The notes beneath the pieces were generated by a model, which had not been told where the DNA came from, ran no database searches, and worked only from the letters and a program-made list of their open reading frames with translations. A stretch of DNA of 34,110 nt, from assembly GCF_030068445.1 (NCBI RefSeq), contig NZ_JAQPOK010000059.1, forward strand, positions 1-34,110, written 5' to 3'. Origin of the DNA: Roseofilum halophilum BLCC-M91. Its GTDB lineage: Bacteria; Cyanobacteriota; Cyanobacteriia; Cyanobacteriales; Desertifilaceae. The position numbers and the translations under genes are program-made. Position 1 is the first letter of the stretch. Each line of letters starts with the position of its first letter. Shown in pieces: positions 25,196 through 33,982 of this stretch.

Positions 25196-25216
25196 AATAC
25201 CATAATTAAAAATGTA

Positions 25217-25233
25217 GGGAGCAAGATGCTCCC
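25217..25233. repeat. Palindrome GGGAGCA-AGA-TGCTCCC
   Basis: Perfect 7-bp stem with a 3-nt loop. This GAGCATCTTGCTC-type hairpin is another common dispersed repeat of filamentous cyanobacteria. Confidence 0.6.
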
Positions 25234-25365
25234 ACTCCAGTAATATCAATCGATTGAGGGATCGTCCTTCCAAGCGTTCAATGAATTCAATCACTTGATG
25301 CTGTTGTTCGGGGGGAAGTTCTCGGATTTTGGCGATCGCCATTTCTAGGGTAAGCATCATCAGAG

Positions 25366-27207
25366 TTAACCGGGGGCGTTTTGGCGCTGTTTAATGTCCT
25401 CTAAACTCCCGGTGGGAATGGCTGCAATCAGTTGGCGGGTGTATTCTTGGCTGGGATAGTTGTAAATTTGCTCGGAGGGGCCAATTTCTTCTACTTTACC
25501 GCGATTCATGACCATGATGCGATCGCTCATAAACTTGACTACGCTTAAGTCATGGGAAATGAAAATGTAGGTTAGCTTAAACTCCTCTTGCAGTTCTTTA
25601 AACAGGTTCAACACCTGAGCTTGTACCGATACATCCAACGCAGACACGGACTCATCACAAATAATAAACTTAGGATTCAACGCCAGAGCGCGGGCAATAC
25701 AGACCCTTTGGCGCTGTCCTCCAGAAAACTCGTGGGGATAGCGACTCATCCAATTGGGATCGAGGCCAACTCTATCTAGAAGATAACTCACGCGGTCGCG
25801 TCGTTTAGACCCAGATTCCAACTCCTGATGAATCACCAACGGCTCCATGACTGCATCCCCAATGGACATCCTCGGATCTAAAGAGCTATAGGGGTCTTGA
25901 AATACAATCTGCATTTGTCGGCGAAAGTAGCGCAAAGCCTTAGTGCTTAAAGATTGCAGTTGTTCGCCTTCAAAGGCCATCATCCCACCCATGGAGGGAA
26001 CCAACTGTAAGAGCGATCGCGCTAGGGTGGTTTTGCCACAACCGGATTCTCCGACTAAGCCTAATGTTTCTCCCGGATAGACTTCAAAGGATACCCCATT
26101 CACGGCCATGGTATAGCGTTGGGTTTGTCCCCAGATGCCTTTCCTGGGAAACCCCACTTTCAGGTCTTTGACTACCATTAGGGGGGATTGTTCATAGAGC
26201 TTTTCTAGGCGCTGCTGGACTTCTTGGGGATTGATTTCGGTAACTTTTATTCCCTTTTCTGTGGATTCTTGTTCCAGAAAATCAGCCACGGTGGGCAAGT
26301 ATTTTAAGCGTAAATCAGGTCGGGGGCGACAGGCTAAAAGTCCTTGGGTGTAGGGATGTTGGGGGCGGGCAAAAATATCGAGAACGGAGCCAGATTCGAC
26401 GATTTGCCCTTGATACATGACTGCCACATGGTCAGCAATTTCCGCAATTACGCCTAAGTCATGGGTGATAAAAATCAGGGACATGCCCCTAGCTTTTTGC
26501 AAGTCCCGCAGGAGATTCAGGATCGTGGCTTGCACGGTAACATCTAAGGCTGTGGTGGGTTCATCGGCAATTAATAGGGTAGGGTTGCAAGAAATGGCCA
26601 TGGCAATCATCACCCGTTGCAGTTGGCCGCCGGAGAGTTCATGGGGATAGCGATCGAGGATAGCTTGTTTGTGGCGATTGATTGCAGATTGCAGTTGGCG
26701 ATCGCCGGGTGGCTCCGGAAATTCACTGACCATTTGTGGTTCTAAAATTTCATCCTTGGGCAACAATTGCACCTCTTGCAACAGGGCGATCGCCTGTCGT
26801 CTGGCTTCTGAAAGAGAAATCGATTGATGAAATCGTAGGGCTTCCACCAATTGAAACCCAATCGTATACACCGGATTTAAGGAACTCATGGGTTCCTGAA
26901 AAATCATCGAGATTTGGCTTCCCCGATACCGTTGCATCTGTTTTGGGGAAAGATCCCGTAAATTCAGGCGATCGCCCTCCGGAGGATGAAACCAAATCTC
27001 ACCACTGGCAATATTTCCCGGAGGTTGGGGAACCAGATCCATAATCGCCAGGGAAGTCACCGATTTTCCTGAGCCTGATTCTCCCACAATGCCTAGGGTT
27101 TGTCCTCGCTTAACCGAGAAAGTTATCCGATCGACCGCTTGAATCACTTTCTCATCCGTTTGGAATTGAACAGTGAGGTTACAAACATCTAAAACCGAGT
27201 CATTCAT
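25366..27207 (-). CDS. Fused dual ABC ATPase for oligopeptide/nickel-type import (DppD-DppF-like)
   Basis: 613 residues from ATG 27207; a TTG at 27243 would add 12. There are two complete ABC domains in tandem. The first (about 8-270) has Walker A GESGSGKS, signature LSGGQLQRV and Walker B LLIADEP. The second (about 345-600) has [17 protein letters not shown] and FIICDES. Each ends with the C-terminal segment ([22 protein letters not shown]) typical of the peptide/opine/nickel ATPases that carry the oligo_HPY region. They power import of peptides, glutathione or nickel through two permeases and a binding protein, none of which is encoded nearby. The permease genes are presumably elsewhere, as is common in cyanobacteria. 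Confidence 0.9.
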   Translation of the reverse strand: MNDSVLDVCNLTVQFQTDEKVIQAVDRITFSVKRGQTLGIVGESGSGKSVTSLAIMDLVPQPPGNIASGEIWFHPPEGDRLNLRDLSPKQMQRYRGSQISMIFQEPMSSLNPVYTIGFQLVEALRFHQSISLSEARRQAIALLQEVQLLPKDEILEPQMVSEFPEPPGDRQLQSAINRHKQAILDRYPHELSGGQLQRVMIAMAISCNPTLLIADEPTTALDVTVQATILNLLRDLQKARGMSLIFITHDLGVIAEIADHVAVMYQGQIVESGSVLDIFARPQHPYTQGLLACRPRPDLRLKYLPTVADFLEQESTEKGIKVTEINPQEVQQRLEKLYEQSPLMVVKDLKVGFPRKGIWGQTQRYTMAVNGVSFEVYPGETLGLVGESGCGKTTLARSLLQLVPSMGGMMAFEGEQLQSLSTKALRYFRRQMQIVFQDPYSSLDPRMSIGDAVMEPLVIHQELESGSKRRDRVSYLLDRVGLDPNWMSRYPHEFSGGQRQRVCIARALALNPKFIICDESVSALDVSVQAQVLNLFKELQEEFKLTYIFISHDLSVVKFMSDRIMVMNRGKVEEIGPSEQIYNYPSQEYTRQLIAAIPTGSLEDIKQRQNAPG

Positions 27208-27293
27208 GGAGATGGGGCTGCAATGAGGGTGATTTTCGGGCAAAACCGTAAATTTACTGGAAAATACAGGTATTTTACCAAAATCCCTAGGGA

Positions 27294-28301
27294 TTAGCTG
27301 GGATTTATTGCCCGTTGATTGGCGGCGATCGCCTCTGCATAGCGACCTAATTTTTGTAATGCGACCCCTTTATTAATCCAAGCATCCTGAAAATCCGGTT
27401 GCAGATCGGTTGCTCGACTCCAACTTTCTAGAGCATCTTCCCATCGATTTAAGGCCGCTAAGACAATGCCTCGATTAAACCAGGTTTGTACATCCTCCGG
27501 TTGCAGTGCCAGGGTTTGGTCAAAACAACTGAGGGCTTCTTCAAATCGATTGAGTTTGACCCCTAGAACGATGCCCTTATTATGCCAAGTTTCGAGATCT
27601 TTGGGATTTAATTCTATTGCTCTGTCCCAACTGGCGATCGCCTGTTCATACTCTTCGAGATCAAACCATACATTACCGCGATTCGCCCAAGCTAGATCGG
27701 CCTTGGGGTTTAATTCTAAGGCATGGTCATAGGCGGCGATCGCCTCTTCATGGCGGCCCAAGTTCATCAGCGCATTCCCCCGATTAATGGCCGCGCGATA
27801 ATGATTGGGGTCAAGTTCCAGGGTGCGATCGAAGGCTTCTAAGGCCTTTTGATCCGCTTCATCGAGTAATTGTTTACCGCGATCGAACCAAAATTGAGGA
27901 TTATCCTCATCTGAAGAAATTTTAGGACTGGCGGGTTGTAACTGTTCCCCAATTGCTTTAGCCACTGCTCCCAATTCACCACAACCCACCTCCCCTAACC
28001 GGATCAGACGCTGTGCCAATTCTTCATTGGGTTCTGAACGTTGGGTGACTTTTTGGCCAAAGCGTTTTAACCAAGCGATCCATTGCTCTTCTGAATGCTC
28101 CTGTTGTAAGCTTTCCCACTCTTTCAGGACTTGGCTTTTCCCCCGATCCACACCCTCTAGAAAGGACATAAACCGCATTTCATAGTCCGTATCTGTGGGC
28201 CAAGTCGTAGCGGTATCGGCGAAAGAGCTAGGAGAGGATGACCATAAACCCTTAAACCATTGCCAAAGTTGATTCAACCAGCGCCGAAGTTTTCTGAACA
28301 T
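27294..28301 (-). CDS. TPR-repeat protein
   Basis: 335 residues. An N-terminal region (about 1-25, rich in Trp, Arg and Leu: FRKLRRWLNQLWQWFKGLW) is amphipathic and may bind membrane. A helical region (about 40-125) of unknown role follows, then at least six 34-residue tetratricopeptide repeats (about 130-335), each with the W/A-x-N-x-G-x-x-L/V...A-I-A-x-Y/W-D-x-A-L/I-E-L-x-P pattern. TPRs are protein-binding scaffolds. Such arrays are frequent in cyanobacteria, and the partner cannot be inferred. ATG 28301 directly abuts a GGGGAG, which is too close to act as a normal ribosome-binding site, so the true start is uncertain. Confidence 0.85.
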   Translation of the reverse strand: MFRKLRRWLNQLWQWFKGLWSSSPSSFADTATTWPTDTDYEMRFMSFLEGVDRGKSQVLKEWESLQQEHSEEQWIAWLKRFGQKVTQRSEPNEELAQRLIRLGEVGCGELGAVAKAIGEQLQPASPKISSDEDNPQFWFDRGKQLLDEADQKALEAFDRTLELDPNHYRAAINRGNALMNLGRHEEAIAAYDHALELNPKADLAWANRGNVWFDLEEYEQAIASWDRAIELNPKDLETWHNKGIVLGVKLNRFEEALSCFDQTLALQPEDVQTWFNRGIVLAALNRWEDALESWSRATDLQPDFQDAWINKGVALQKLGRYAEAIAANQRAINPS

Positions 28302-28334
28302 CTCCCCATCCTCTTGTCATTTTACTGTTCCATT

Positions 28335-28991
28335 TTAAAGTTGGTTGGGGTCGATGCCGAGTTCTTGCAGTTTGGCGAATGCGCGATCGCGCTCTTGTTG
28401 AATGCGATCGCGCTCCTCCATCACCTCCTCTGGGTCTTGGAACGGTTCCCCATTCGGATAAAATACCGCTAAATCCTCCCCCAACCACTCAAAACGGATT
28501 TGTAACAAGGGCGAACTCCAGGGTAAATTCAGAGGCGTAATAAACCTAAACTCTTCCCCTTCACTCCCCCGTACAAATCCCCAAAAATCACGGGATTCTG
28601 GGTCATAAAAAAACATCTCCAGCACCCCATATTTTTGATAAAACCTTTGTTTTGCCATCATTTCATTACGGGAATTACTGGGGGATAAAATCTCAAACAC
28701 CACTTGAGGAGCAATATTATCTTCCTCCCATTGTTTATAGCTTTTGCGATCGCCCCCAGGTCGGCCAAAAACCACCATCGCATCCGGAGCTTGCACGGGA
28801 ACCGGAGGAGCTTCCACCTGGACGGGATACCAGAATAAATCCCCAGCCACAAAAACATTTTGGTTAGCAAATAAACGCCTTAAATTGCTCACCAAGCGAA
28901 CAATCCAGCGATATTGAACCGTATTTTCAGCCATAGGTAATCCATCGGTTTCTGGATAGAGAGTGTGGGGGGTAGGGGGAGTTTGAACCAT
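28335..28991 (-). CDS. Uma2-family (DUF820) nuclease-fold protein
   Basis: 218 residues. Uma2 proteins have a PD-(D/E)XK fold and are massively expanded in filamentous cyanobacteria; their function is mostly unproven. Asp70 in QAPDAMVV and Glu100 in VVFEILSPSN are the expected catalytic positions, followed by the family block SRNEMMAKQRFYQKYGVLEMFFYDPE (about 107-132). The last 40 residues form a charged coiled coil with RDR repeats, whose DNA is partly HIP1 sequence. It starts 102 bp from the Rpn-like gene, on the same strand. Confidence 0.88.
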   Translation of the reverse strand: MVQTPPTPHTLYPETDGLPMAENTVQYRWIVRLVSNLRRLFANQNVFVAGDLFWYPVQVEAPPVPVQAPDAMVVFGRPGGDRKSYKQWEEDNIAPQVVFEILSPSNSRNEMMAKQRFYQKYGVLEMFFYDPESRDFWGFVRGSEGEEFRFITPLNLPWSSPLLQIRFEWLGEDLAVFYPNGEPFQDPEEVMEERDRIQQERDRAFAKLQELGIDPNQL

Positions 28992-29093
28992 GGGATTCGG
29001 AGTCTCAGTTATGGAAGATACAGCAGTTTTCTTGCTCTATGGGGTATTCAGTCTAATTCCGATCATCGGCTGATTTAATGAAAAAATCCTAAG

Positions 29094-29972
29094 TCAATTG
29101 CGATCGCTAAATTGCTCCAGTAACTCTTGCCGAGACTTTTGCAACATCAAGGAAAACACTTCTTCAGTCGGCAAAGCGACCAGTTTGGGTACAATCTCCT
29201 CTAATTCAGAGTCAATGGTCTGAAAACGCAACCTCATCAAGTTTTCCACCGTTTTTCGGCGCTCTTGTTCAATACCTTGTTCAATACCTTGTTGTAAAAC
29301 CGTTTTTCTCGCCTGTTCCAGTAATTCTCGGTATAAAGGTGATGCTTCTAGTACCGACATATCCCACCTCAGAATTTGTTTAACTAGATTGGTGTCCAAT
29401 ACAAAATTAGCAAAAAAACCGAGCAACGTCTCGAAGTCTTGCAACTGTCCATCGGCTCTCAAAATTCGCACCGCTTCTTGCACCACGAGTTCTTGGTTAC
29501 CATCTTTGAGCAAGGGCACAAAGGGAATCAGGGGGCGAATGGGAGGGTTGAGAACCGTTTGCACTTCGATTTCCCAAAGATTGATGACTTTGTATTCTCG
29601 TAGTGCCTTCAGACCCCCAAATTCCGATTCGTAACGAGTGGGAATGGGTTGCTTTCCGTCGGGTTTGAGCAGATTGACTAATACCGGGTATACGGGAAGT
29701 TGGTATTTCTCTTCGGCGAGGGCGGCATAGGCTTGCATCCGCCTGGGCATTTGAGCGTTGTAGTACAGTTGCAACTCATTGACGACGAGAAATTCTCCCT
29801 GTTGGGGAGACCGGACTCTCAATAAAACATCAGTTTGGCGGCTCACCCATTCAAAGCTGGTGGACTCCATACCAATGTACTGGAGGTCAGGCATTTGTGT
29901 TACCCATTCTACCCAGCGATCGGGATTCAATCCAATCAAGCGTTTGCTGCCAATATCTGCGGGTTTGGCCAT
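29094..29972 (-). CDS. Rpn-like PD-(D/E)XK nuclease-family protein
   Basis: 292 residues. The N-terminal half carries Asp48 in RQTDVLLRV and Glu66-Leu-Gln68 in VVNELQLYY, then RRMQAYAAL, the nuclease core of the Rpn (recombination-promoting nuclease / putative transposase) proteins common in cyanobacteria. Residues 225-250 hold a Gln/Glu/Gly stretch (QQGIEQGIEQE) encoded by a 12-bp tandem repeat. The C-terminus (about 250-292) is a helical tail as in the DUF4351-type relatives. E. coli Rpn proteins promote RecA-independent recombination; the physiological target in cyanobacteria is unknown. It is not flanked by inverted repeats. Confidence 0.8.
   Translation of the reverse strand: MAKPADIGSKRLIGLNPDRWVEWVTQMPDLQYIGMESTSFEWVSRQTDVLLRVRSPQQGEFLVVNELQLYYNAQMPRRMQAYAALAEEKYQLPVYPVLVNLLKPDGKQPIPTRYESEFGGLKALREYKVINLWEIEVQTVLNPPIRPLIPFVPLLKDGNQELVVQEAVRILRADGQLQDFETLLGFFANFVLDTNLVKQILRWDMSVLEASPLYRELLEQARKTVLQQGIEQGIEQERRKTVENLMRLRFQTIDSELEEIVPKLVALPTEEVFSLMLQKSRQELLEQFSDRN
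29265..29294. repeat. 12-bp tandem repeat inside the Rpn-like gene
   Basis: TTGTTCAATACC occurs twice in tandem (29265-29276, 29277-29288), followed by a partial third copy TTGTTG. It encodes a repeating four-residue Gly-Ile-Glu-Gln unit in frame, so slippage would change length without a frameshift. Confidence 0.7.
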
Positions 29973-30001
29973 TCTTCTAAATAATTAGTAAATAACTTAA
30001 A

Positions 30002-30051
30002 CACCGGTAGAGGAGCTAAAGATCGAGCGATCGCCAGTTCCCTTACCGGTG
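30002..30051 (-). terminator. Long hairpin downstream of petD
   Basis: CACCGGTA (30002-30009) and TACCGGTG (30044-30051) are perfect 8-bp arms around a 34-nt loop containing a HIP1-like CGATCG. It lies 25 bp after the petD stop on the minus strand. It may end petBD transcripts or stabilise the 3' end. A T-run on the transcript lies before rather than after the hairpin. Confidence 0.45.
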
Positions 30052-30075
30052 CTTAGAAAAAAAAGGATTCAGAAT

Positions 30076-30558
30076 TTAGAATAATCCCAAGGTCAGAGAT
30101 TTATCGATGGGTAAAGCGGCTCCAATTCCTAACCACAGGGTAACCAGGGTTCCCACCATGAAAACCGTAGTCGCAACCGGACGGCGGAACGGATTTTGGA
30201 ACTTGTTCACATTTTCGATAAAGGGAACTAGGATTAGGCCCAGGGGAATAGAAGCCATCATCAGAACGCCCAACAGTTTGTTGGGAACCGTTCTCAGAAT
30301 TTGGAATACAGGATAGAAGTACCACTCTGGCAAAATTTCCAGGGGAGTGGCAAAGGGATCGGCAGGTTCGCCGATGAAGGCAGGATCGAGTACCGCTAGG
30401 GCAACGATACAGCCGAGAGTTCCCACAATAACTACGGGGAAGGTATACAGCAGGTCATTGGGCCAGGCGGGTTCACCATAGTAATTATGGCCCATACCTT
30501 GGGCGAGTTTTTCCCGGAGCTTGGGATCGGATAAAGCGGGTGGCTTTTGAATGGACAT
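30076..30558 (-). CDS. petD: Cytochrome b6f complex subunit IV
   Basis: 160 residues, the universal PetD length. It has [20 protein letters not shown], the Qo-site PEWY motif in [22 protein letters not shown] and three membrane helices (about 38-58, 95-115, 128-148). Subunit IV carries the C-terminal half of the cytochrome b fold and builds, with PetB, the plastoquinol-oxidising core between the photosystems in the thylakoid membrane. It is downstream of petB but separated by a 265-bp repeat-filled spacer, unusually long for these co-expressed genes. Confidence 0.97.
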   Translation of the reverse strand: MSIQKPPALSDPKLREKLAQGMGHNYYGEPAWPNDLLYTFPVVIVGTLGCIVALAVLDPAFIGEPADPFATPLEILPEWYFYPVFQILRTVPNKLLGVLMMASIPLGLILVPFIENVNKFQNPFRRPVATTVFMVGTLVTLWLGIGAALPIDKSLTLGLF

Positions 30559-30666
30559 GGTTCAATCAATTAATAAATGGGACGATTATATCGAGGTCAA
30601 GGGGTTTTAGGGTTGATATAGCTAGTCTAAATGAGTTGTGCAAGAGGAAATGCCCTCTCCCTAAAT

Positions 30667-30742
30667 CCCTCTCCCACGGGAGAGGGACTTTTTCCCCTTC
30701 TCCCTTCGACTTCGCTCAGGGCAGCGCCTGCGGGAGAAGGGG
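30667..30742. repeat. Nested hairpin repeats in the petB-petD spacer
   Basis: First stem: CCCTCTCCC-AC-GGGAGAGGG (30667-30686), 9 bp, perfect. Second: CCCCTTCTCCC (30694-30704) pairs perfectly with GGGAGAAGGGG (30732-30742). Its 27-nt loop holds a different dispersed repeat, TTCGACTTCGCTCAGG. The flanking CCCTAAATCCC and GGTTAGGGGATGAGG are also imperfectly complementary. It looks like one repeat inserted in another. Confidence 0.7.
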
Positions 30743-30783
30743 TTAGGGGATGAGGGGAAACTATTCACCATTCATTTCTCAGG

Positions 30784-30819
30784 ATCGCTATAGTTATCCC
30801 TATTCCCTATTCCCTAGCG
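30784..30819. repeat. Heptamer repeat downstream of petB
   Basis: GATCGCTATAG, then the 7-mers CCCTATT, CCCTATT and CCCTAGC. The arrangement (CGCTATA core beside a run of 7-mers) parallels the composite repeats at 141, 13715 and 14363, with a different heptamer. Confidence 0.55.
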
Positions 30820-30823
30820 TGCT

Positions 30824-31492
30824 TTACAAGGGGCCAGAGATCCCTTGCTTACGAATCATTAAGAAGTGAGCCAACATGAAGACGGCGATCGACCAAGGAA
30901 GGACAAAAATATGGAGGCTATAGAACCGGGTTAGGGTCGCTTGGCCTACACTTTCACCGCCTCGCATCAGTTCAACTACGAGGTCTCCAACCACAGGAAC
31001 AGCAGCAGGAACACCACTTACGATTTTAACGGCCCAATATCCGACCTGATCCCAAGGTAGAGAATAGCCGGTGACTCCGAAGGTTACGGTGATGACAGCT
31101 AGGACAACTCCGGTTACCCAAGTTAGCTCGCGGGGTTTTTTGAAGCCTCCGGTAAGGTACACTCGGAAGATGTGCAGAATCATCATCAGTACCATCATAC
31201 TGGCAGACCAACGGTGGATGGAGCGGATTAACCATCCAAAGCTGACTTCATTCATGATGTATTGAATGGAGGTGAAGGCTTCAGCTACCGTGGGTTTGTA
31301 GTAGAAGGTCATGGCGAATCCCGTGGCAAACTGGATCAGGAAGCACACGAGGGTAATTCCACCGAGACAGTAGAAGATATTAACGTGAGGAGGGACGTAT
31401 TTACTGGTGATGTCGTCGGAGATGGCTTGGATCTCCAAACGTTCTTGAAACCATTGAAAGGTTTTTGACTCTCTTACCTGCTTGGTAAACAT
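30824..31492 (-). CDS. petB: Cytochrome b6
   Basis: 222 residues from ATG 31492 ([20 protein letters not shown]), exactly the usual PetB length. An upstream in-frame codon at 31549 would add 19 residues with no family support. Four helices are present, with heme-ligand histidines in [11 protein letters not shown] and [11 protein letters not shown] (about 85-105) and in [13 protein letters not shown] (about 183-195). The Cys for the extra heme ci lies in the N-terminal segment [16 protein letters not shown] (Cys35). It forms the b6f core with PetD. It is divergent from ctpA with 61 bp between starts, an arrangement I recall from other cyanobacteria. Confidence 0.96.
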   Translation of the reverse strand: MFTKQVRESKTFQWFQERLEIQAISDDITSKYVPPHVNIFYCLGGITLVCFLIQFATGFAMTFYYKPTVAEAFTSIQYIMNEVSFGWLIRSIHRWSASMMVLMMILHIFRVYLTGGFKKPRELTWVTGVVLAVITVTFGVTGYSLPWDQVGYWAVKIVSGVPAAVPVVGDLVVELMRGGESVGQATLTRFYSLHIFVLPWSIAVFMLAHFLMIRKQGISGPL

Positions 31493-31553
31493 GCGGTTAA
31501 CGATCCTATGAAAGATTAATGCGCTCTTATAGAAATGTAACATAGCCAAAGTA
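31493..31553. promoter_or_regulatory. Short divergent promoter region petB / ctpA
   Basis: Only 61 bp separate the two start codons, so promoters or leaders must overlap each other or the opposing gene. No clear -10/-35 pair was assigned. Confidence 0.4.
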
Positions 31554-32801
31554 ATGATAAAACAGGTGATGGTAAAGCGATTTTTTTGGGTGGCGTGTTT
31601 TCTGGTTCTCTATCTGGCGATCGCCCTAGGGGGTTGGATCTCGCCAGCCTATGCTCTGACTCAAGAACAGAAGCTCTACAATGAGGTGTGGCGCATTGTA
31701 AATCGGTCTTATTTGGATGAGACGTTTAATCATCAAAATTGGTGGTTTGTGCGCCAGAAAGCTCTTAAGAAGCCACTCAGGACTCGCGAACAGACCTATG
31801 CGGCCATTGACCAAATGCTCAAGACTTTGGGCGATCCGTTTACCCGATTTTTGCCTCCCCAGTCCTATCGCAGCTTGCAGGTGACGACTTCCGGAGAGTT
31901 GAGTGGGGTGGGGTTGCAGATTGCCCTAGATCCCCAAACCGGCTTACTGACGGTGATTGCGCCGATCGCCGGATCGCCAGCAGAAATGGCGGGACTTCAG
32001 CCGCGCGATCGCATTATGGCCATTGATGGTATTCCCACCCGCGAGTTAACCATTGAAGAGGCCGCCAGTCGGATGCGAGGGCCAACAGGAACGGTGGTCA
32101 CCTTAACCATTGAACGCGATCGCCAAGAGCAGGAGAGTGTGGAGATTACCCGCGATCATATTACCCTAAATCCGGTGATTGCTGATTTGCGATCGATAGA
32201 CTCTAAATCTGGCTCAATTCCCATTGGCTATCTGCGCTTAACTCAGTTTAATGCCTATGCTTCCCAAGAACTGGGCCAGGCGATCGCCCGTTTAGAAGAA
32301 CAAGGAGCCGCAGGCTATATTCTAGATTTACGCAATAATCCAGGGGGCCTGCTCACGGCTGGAATTGAAATTGCTCGCCAATGGATCGATCGCGGTACGA
32401 TTGTTTATGTGGTTAACCGTCAAGGAGTTTTAGAAAGCTTTGATGCCACTGGATCGGCGCTAACTGACGATCCGCTCGTGGTTTTGGTTAATCATGGAAG
32501 CGCCAGTGCCAGTGAAATTCTAGCAGGGGCACTCCAAGATAACGATCGCGCTCAATTACTCGGCGAAACGACCTTTGGGAAGGGCTTAATTCAATCTTTG
32601 TTTGATTTATCCGATGGATCTGGGTTAGCCGTAACCATCGCCAAATACGAAACCCCCGATCATCATGATATTAATCAGTTAGGCATTGAACCCGATCGGG
32701 TGGTTCCGGCGGAGTCCATCTCCCGCAATCAAATTGCTACCGCTTCCGATGCCCAATATGAAGCGGCTCTAGAACTGCTGGCCGAGCAAACCCAAAGTTA
32801 A
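31554..32801 (+). CDS. ctpA: CtpA-type C-terminal processing protease
   Basis: 415 residues. An N-terminal signal peptide (about 1-34, hydrophobic core [17 protein letters not shown], probable cleavage after AYA) sends it to the thylakoid lumen or periplasm. A helical domain follows, then a PDZ domain (about 105-185, [12 protein letters not shown]...[20 protein letters not shown]) and the S41 protease core. The catalytic serine lies in [15 protein letters not shown] and the lysine in [10 protein letters not shown]. CtpA removes the C-terminal extension of the photosystem II D1 protein so the Mn cluster can form. Paralogues CtpB and CtpC exist in cyanobacteria, but the petB-divergent position favours CtpA. 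ATG 31569 is an alternative start. Confidence 0.9.
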   Translation: MIKQVMVKRFFWVACFLVLYLAIALGGWISPAYALTQEQKLYNEVWRIVNRSYLDETFNHQNWWFVRQKALKKPLRTREQTYAAIDQMLKTLGDPFTRFLPPQSYRSLQVTTSGELSGVGLQIALDPQTGLLTVIAPIAGSPAEMAGLQPRDRIMAIDGIPTRELTIEEAASRMRGPTGTVVTLTIERDRQEQESVEITRDHITLNPVIADLRSIDSKSGSIPIGYLRLTQFNAYASQELGQAIARLEEQGAAGYILDLRNNPGGLLTAGIEIARQWIDRGTIVYVVNRQGVLESFDATGSALTDDPLVVLVNHGSASASEILAGALQDNDRAQLLGETTFGKGLIQSLFDLSDGSGLAVTIAKYETPDHHDINQLGIEPDRVVPAESISRNQIATASDAQYEAALELLAEQTQS

Positions 32802-32868
32802 ACCCTCAATCCCAGTTGATCTTGCGTACATAATGAGTACATACACTGAAACGTTTGGGTGCTTGTCC

Positions 32869-33837
32869 ATGGATAAACCAACCCTTTTAGACCTTTATCG
32901 AGGAGGACAACGAGATTTTCGCGGTCTAGATTTAGCAGGGATCGATCTCAGTTACACCGACTTAAGCGGCATTGATTTAAGTCAGTGCAATCTGGCCCGG
33001 GCCAATCTATTTCATGTTAATTTTTCCCACGCCAATCTCAGCCACTCTAACCTAACCCATGCGGATTTAAGCTGTGCCAATTTGTTTTTAGCCTTGCTCA
33101 GTGGCTCAAATTTGACCTTGGCCAATCTGAGTAGCGCCTATTTATTTAATATCAGTCTGGCCCATGCCGATTTAAGTGGGGCCAATTTGATTTTTGCTAA
33201 TTTAGTGCAAGCGGATTTAAATGGGGCGTGTTTGCTTCAGGCTTCTTTGGCACAGGCGAATTTAAGTGGGTCAAATTTGAGTGGGGCAGATTTAAGTCGG
33301 GCAAATATCAGTGGGGCCAATTTAATTAAAGCGGATTTAAGCGACGCAAATTTACATCAGACGAATTTAGGGCGTTCTAATGCAGCCTATGCCATTTTTC
33401 GGGGTTCGGATATCAGTGAAACTAATTTAACTGATACCCATTTAGTTCATGCGGAAGGATTAGATCGATCCTTCCATGAACCGACCCGATCCCCTTATCA
33501 GTGGCAAGGGTTGGATTTTGGTTCCCAAGCCGAATTAGACATTGCCCAAGCCTTGCACCAACAAAATGTCTTGTTTTATCCCCATGTGCGAACGATTTTA
33601 GCAGGACAAGTCGAGCGTCATCCTTATTTTTTGGTCATTGATGGGGGGAAATGTGGGGTTTTGCAAATTGAGCAGGACTCTTGCTATCTGGATCTTAAGC
33701 GCGATCGCCTGTTAAATCAATATGGCATCATTCTCATTGACTCCTATGCGACCGAAGAATGCCAAGATAACCCCCACAAAGTTGTCCAAGAATTTCTCCA
33801 TCGTCTGCGTACCCTCGCTGATGGATTCACAGGGTGA
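32869..33837 (+). CDS. Pentapeptide-repeat protein with degenerate nuclease-like C-terminal domain
   Basis: 322 residues from ATG 32869; ATG 32833 would add 12. Residues about 15-195 are continuous pentapeptide repeats of the A(D/N)LSx type (more than 30), which fold as a right-handed quadrilateral beta-helix. Residues about 210-320 are a separate domain: SQAELDIAQALHQQNVLFYPH, then VERHPYFLVIDGGKCGVLQIE, then RDRLLNQYGIILIDSYATEEC and VVQEFL. I recognise this order from PD-(D/E)XK/DUF559-like cyanobacterial nuclease domains, which normally read PDFL(V/I) and GxLE(V/I)D. Here the Asp is Tyr (HPYFLV) and the Glu is Gln (VLQIE), so catalysis is probably lost. It lies 31 bp after ctpA and next to an IS end. 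Confidence 0.78.
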   Translation: MDKPTLLDLYRGGQRDFRGLDLAGIDLSYTDLSGIDLSQCNLARANLFHVNFSHANLSHSNLTHADLSCANLFLALLSGSNLTLANLSSAYLFNISLAHADLSGANLIFANLVQADLNGACLLQASLAQANLSGSNLSGADLSRANISGANLIKADLSDANLHQTNLGRSNAAYAIFRGSDISETNLTDTHLVHAEGLDRSFHEPTRSPYQWQGLDFGSQAELDIAQALHQQNVLFYPHVRTILAGQVERHPYFLVIDGGKCGVLQIEQDSCYLDLKRDRLLNQYGIILIDSYATEECQDNPHKVVQEFLHRLRTLADGFTG

Positions 33838-33939
33838 ACTATCCCCACTGACCTGACGGTAGAGTGTGGGCTTCCAACTTCACAGAAGTTGGTAAAGATC
33901 TCTATTGTGGTCACCTAGGTTCGGAGGTTTGACATCCTC

Positions 33940-33982
33940 ACCGCCCTAGAAGGACGGTGATTCCTAAATCTCACAATTTAGG
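33940..33982 (-). repeat. Right-end hairpins of an IS200/IS605-type element
   Basis: ACCGCCCT-AGA-AGGACGGT (33940-33958, one mismatch), followed by CCTAAAT-CTCACA-ATTTAGG (33963-33982), just past and overlapping the stop of the TnpB-like fragment. The first is similar to the hairpin at 98-114. Confidence 0.6.

Larger units (their letters stand above)
25043..25360 (-). pseudogene. DUF2281-like antitoxin-type ORF, 3' part replaced by palindromic repeats
   Basis: 105-residue ORF. Residues 1-34 (MLTLEMAIAKIRELPPEQQHQVIEFIERLEG) match the start of small DUF2281-type proteins, found beside toxins or nucleases. After residue 35 the composition changes (Cys/Thr/Arg-rich, no family resemblance), and the DNA consists of three palindromes: 25217-25233, 25156-25195 and 25045-25059. 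No toxin gene is adjacent. It is probably a decayed gene kept open by chance, although a Cys-x2-Cys near the end (CPTCG) could be read as a zinc motif. Confidence 0.5.

Noticed and set aside
25366-29972. ABC ATPase, TPR, Uma2 and Rpn genes as a defence island
   Set aside because: Each is a common, scattered cyanobacterial family. No effector/sensor pairing, shared regulation or conserved order is visible from this sequence.
31493-31549. 19-residue N-terminal extension of PetB
   Set aside because: PetB is 222 residues across cyanobacteria, and MFTKQ at 31492 is the conserved start.
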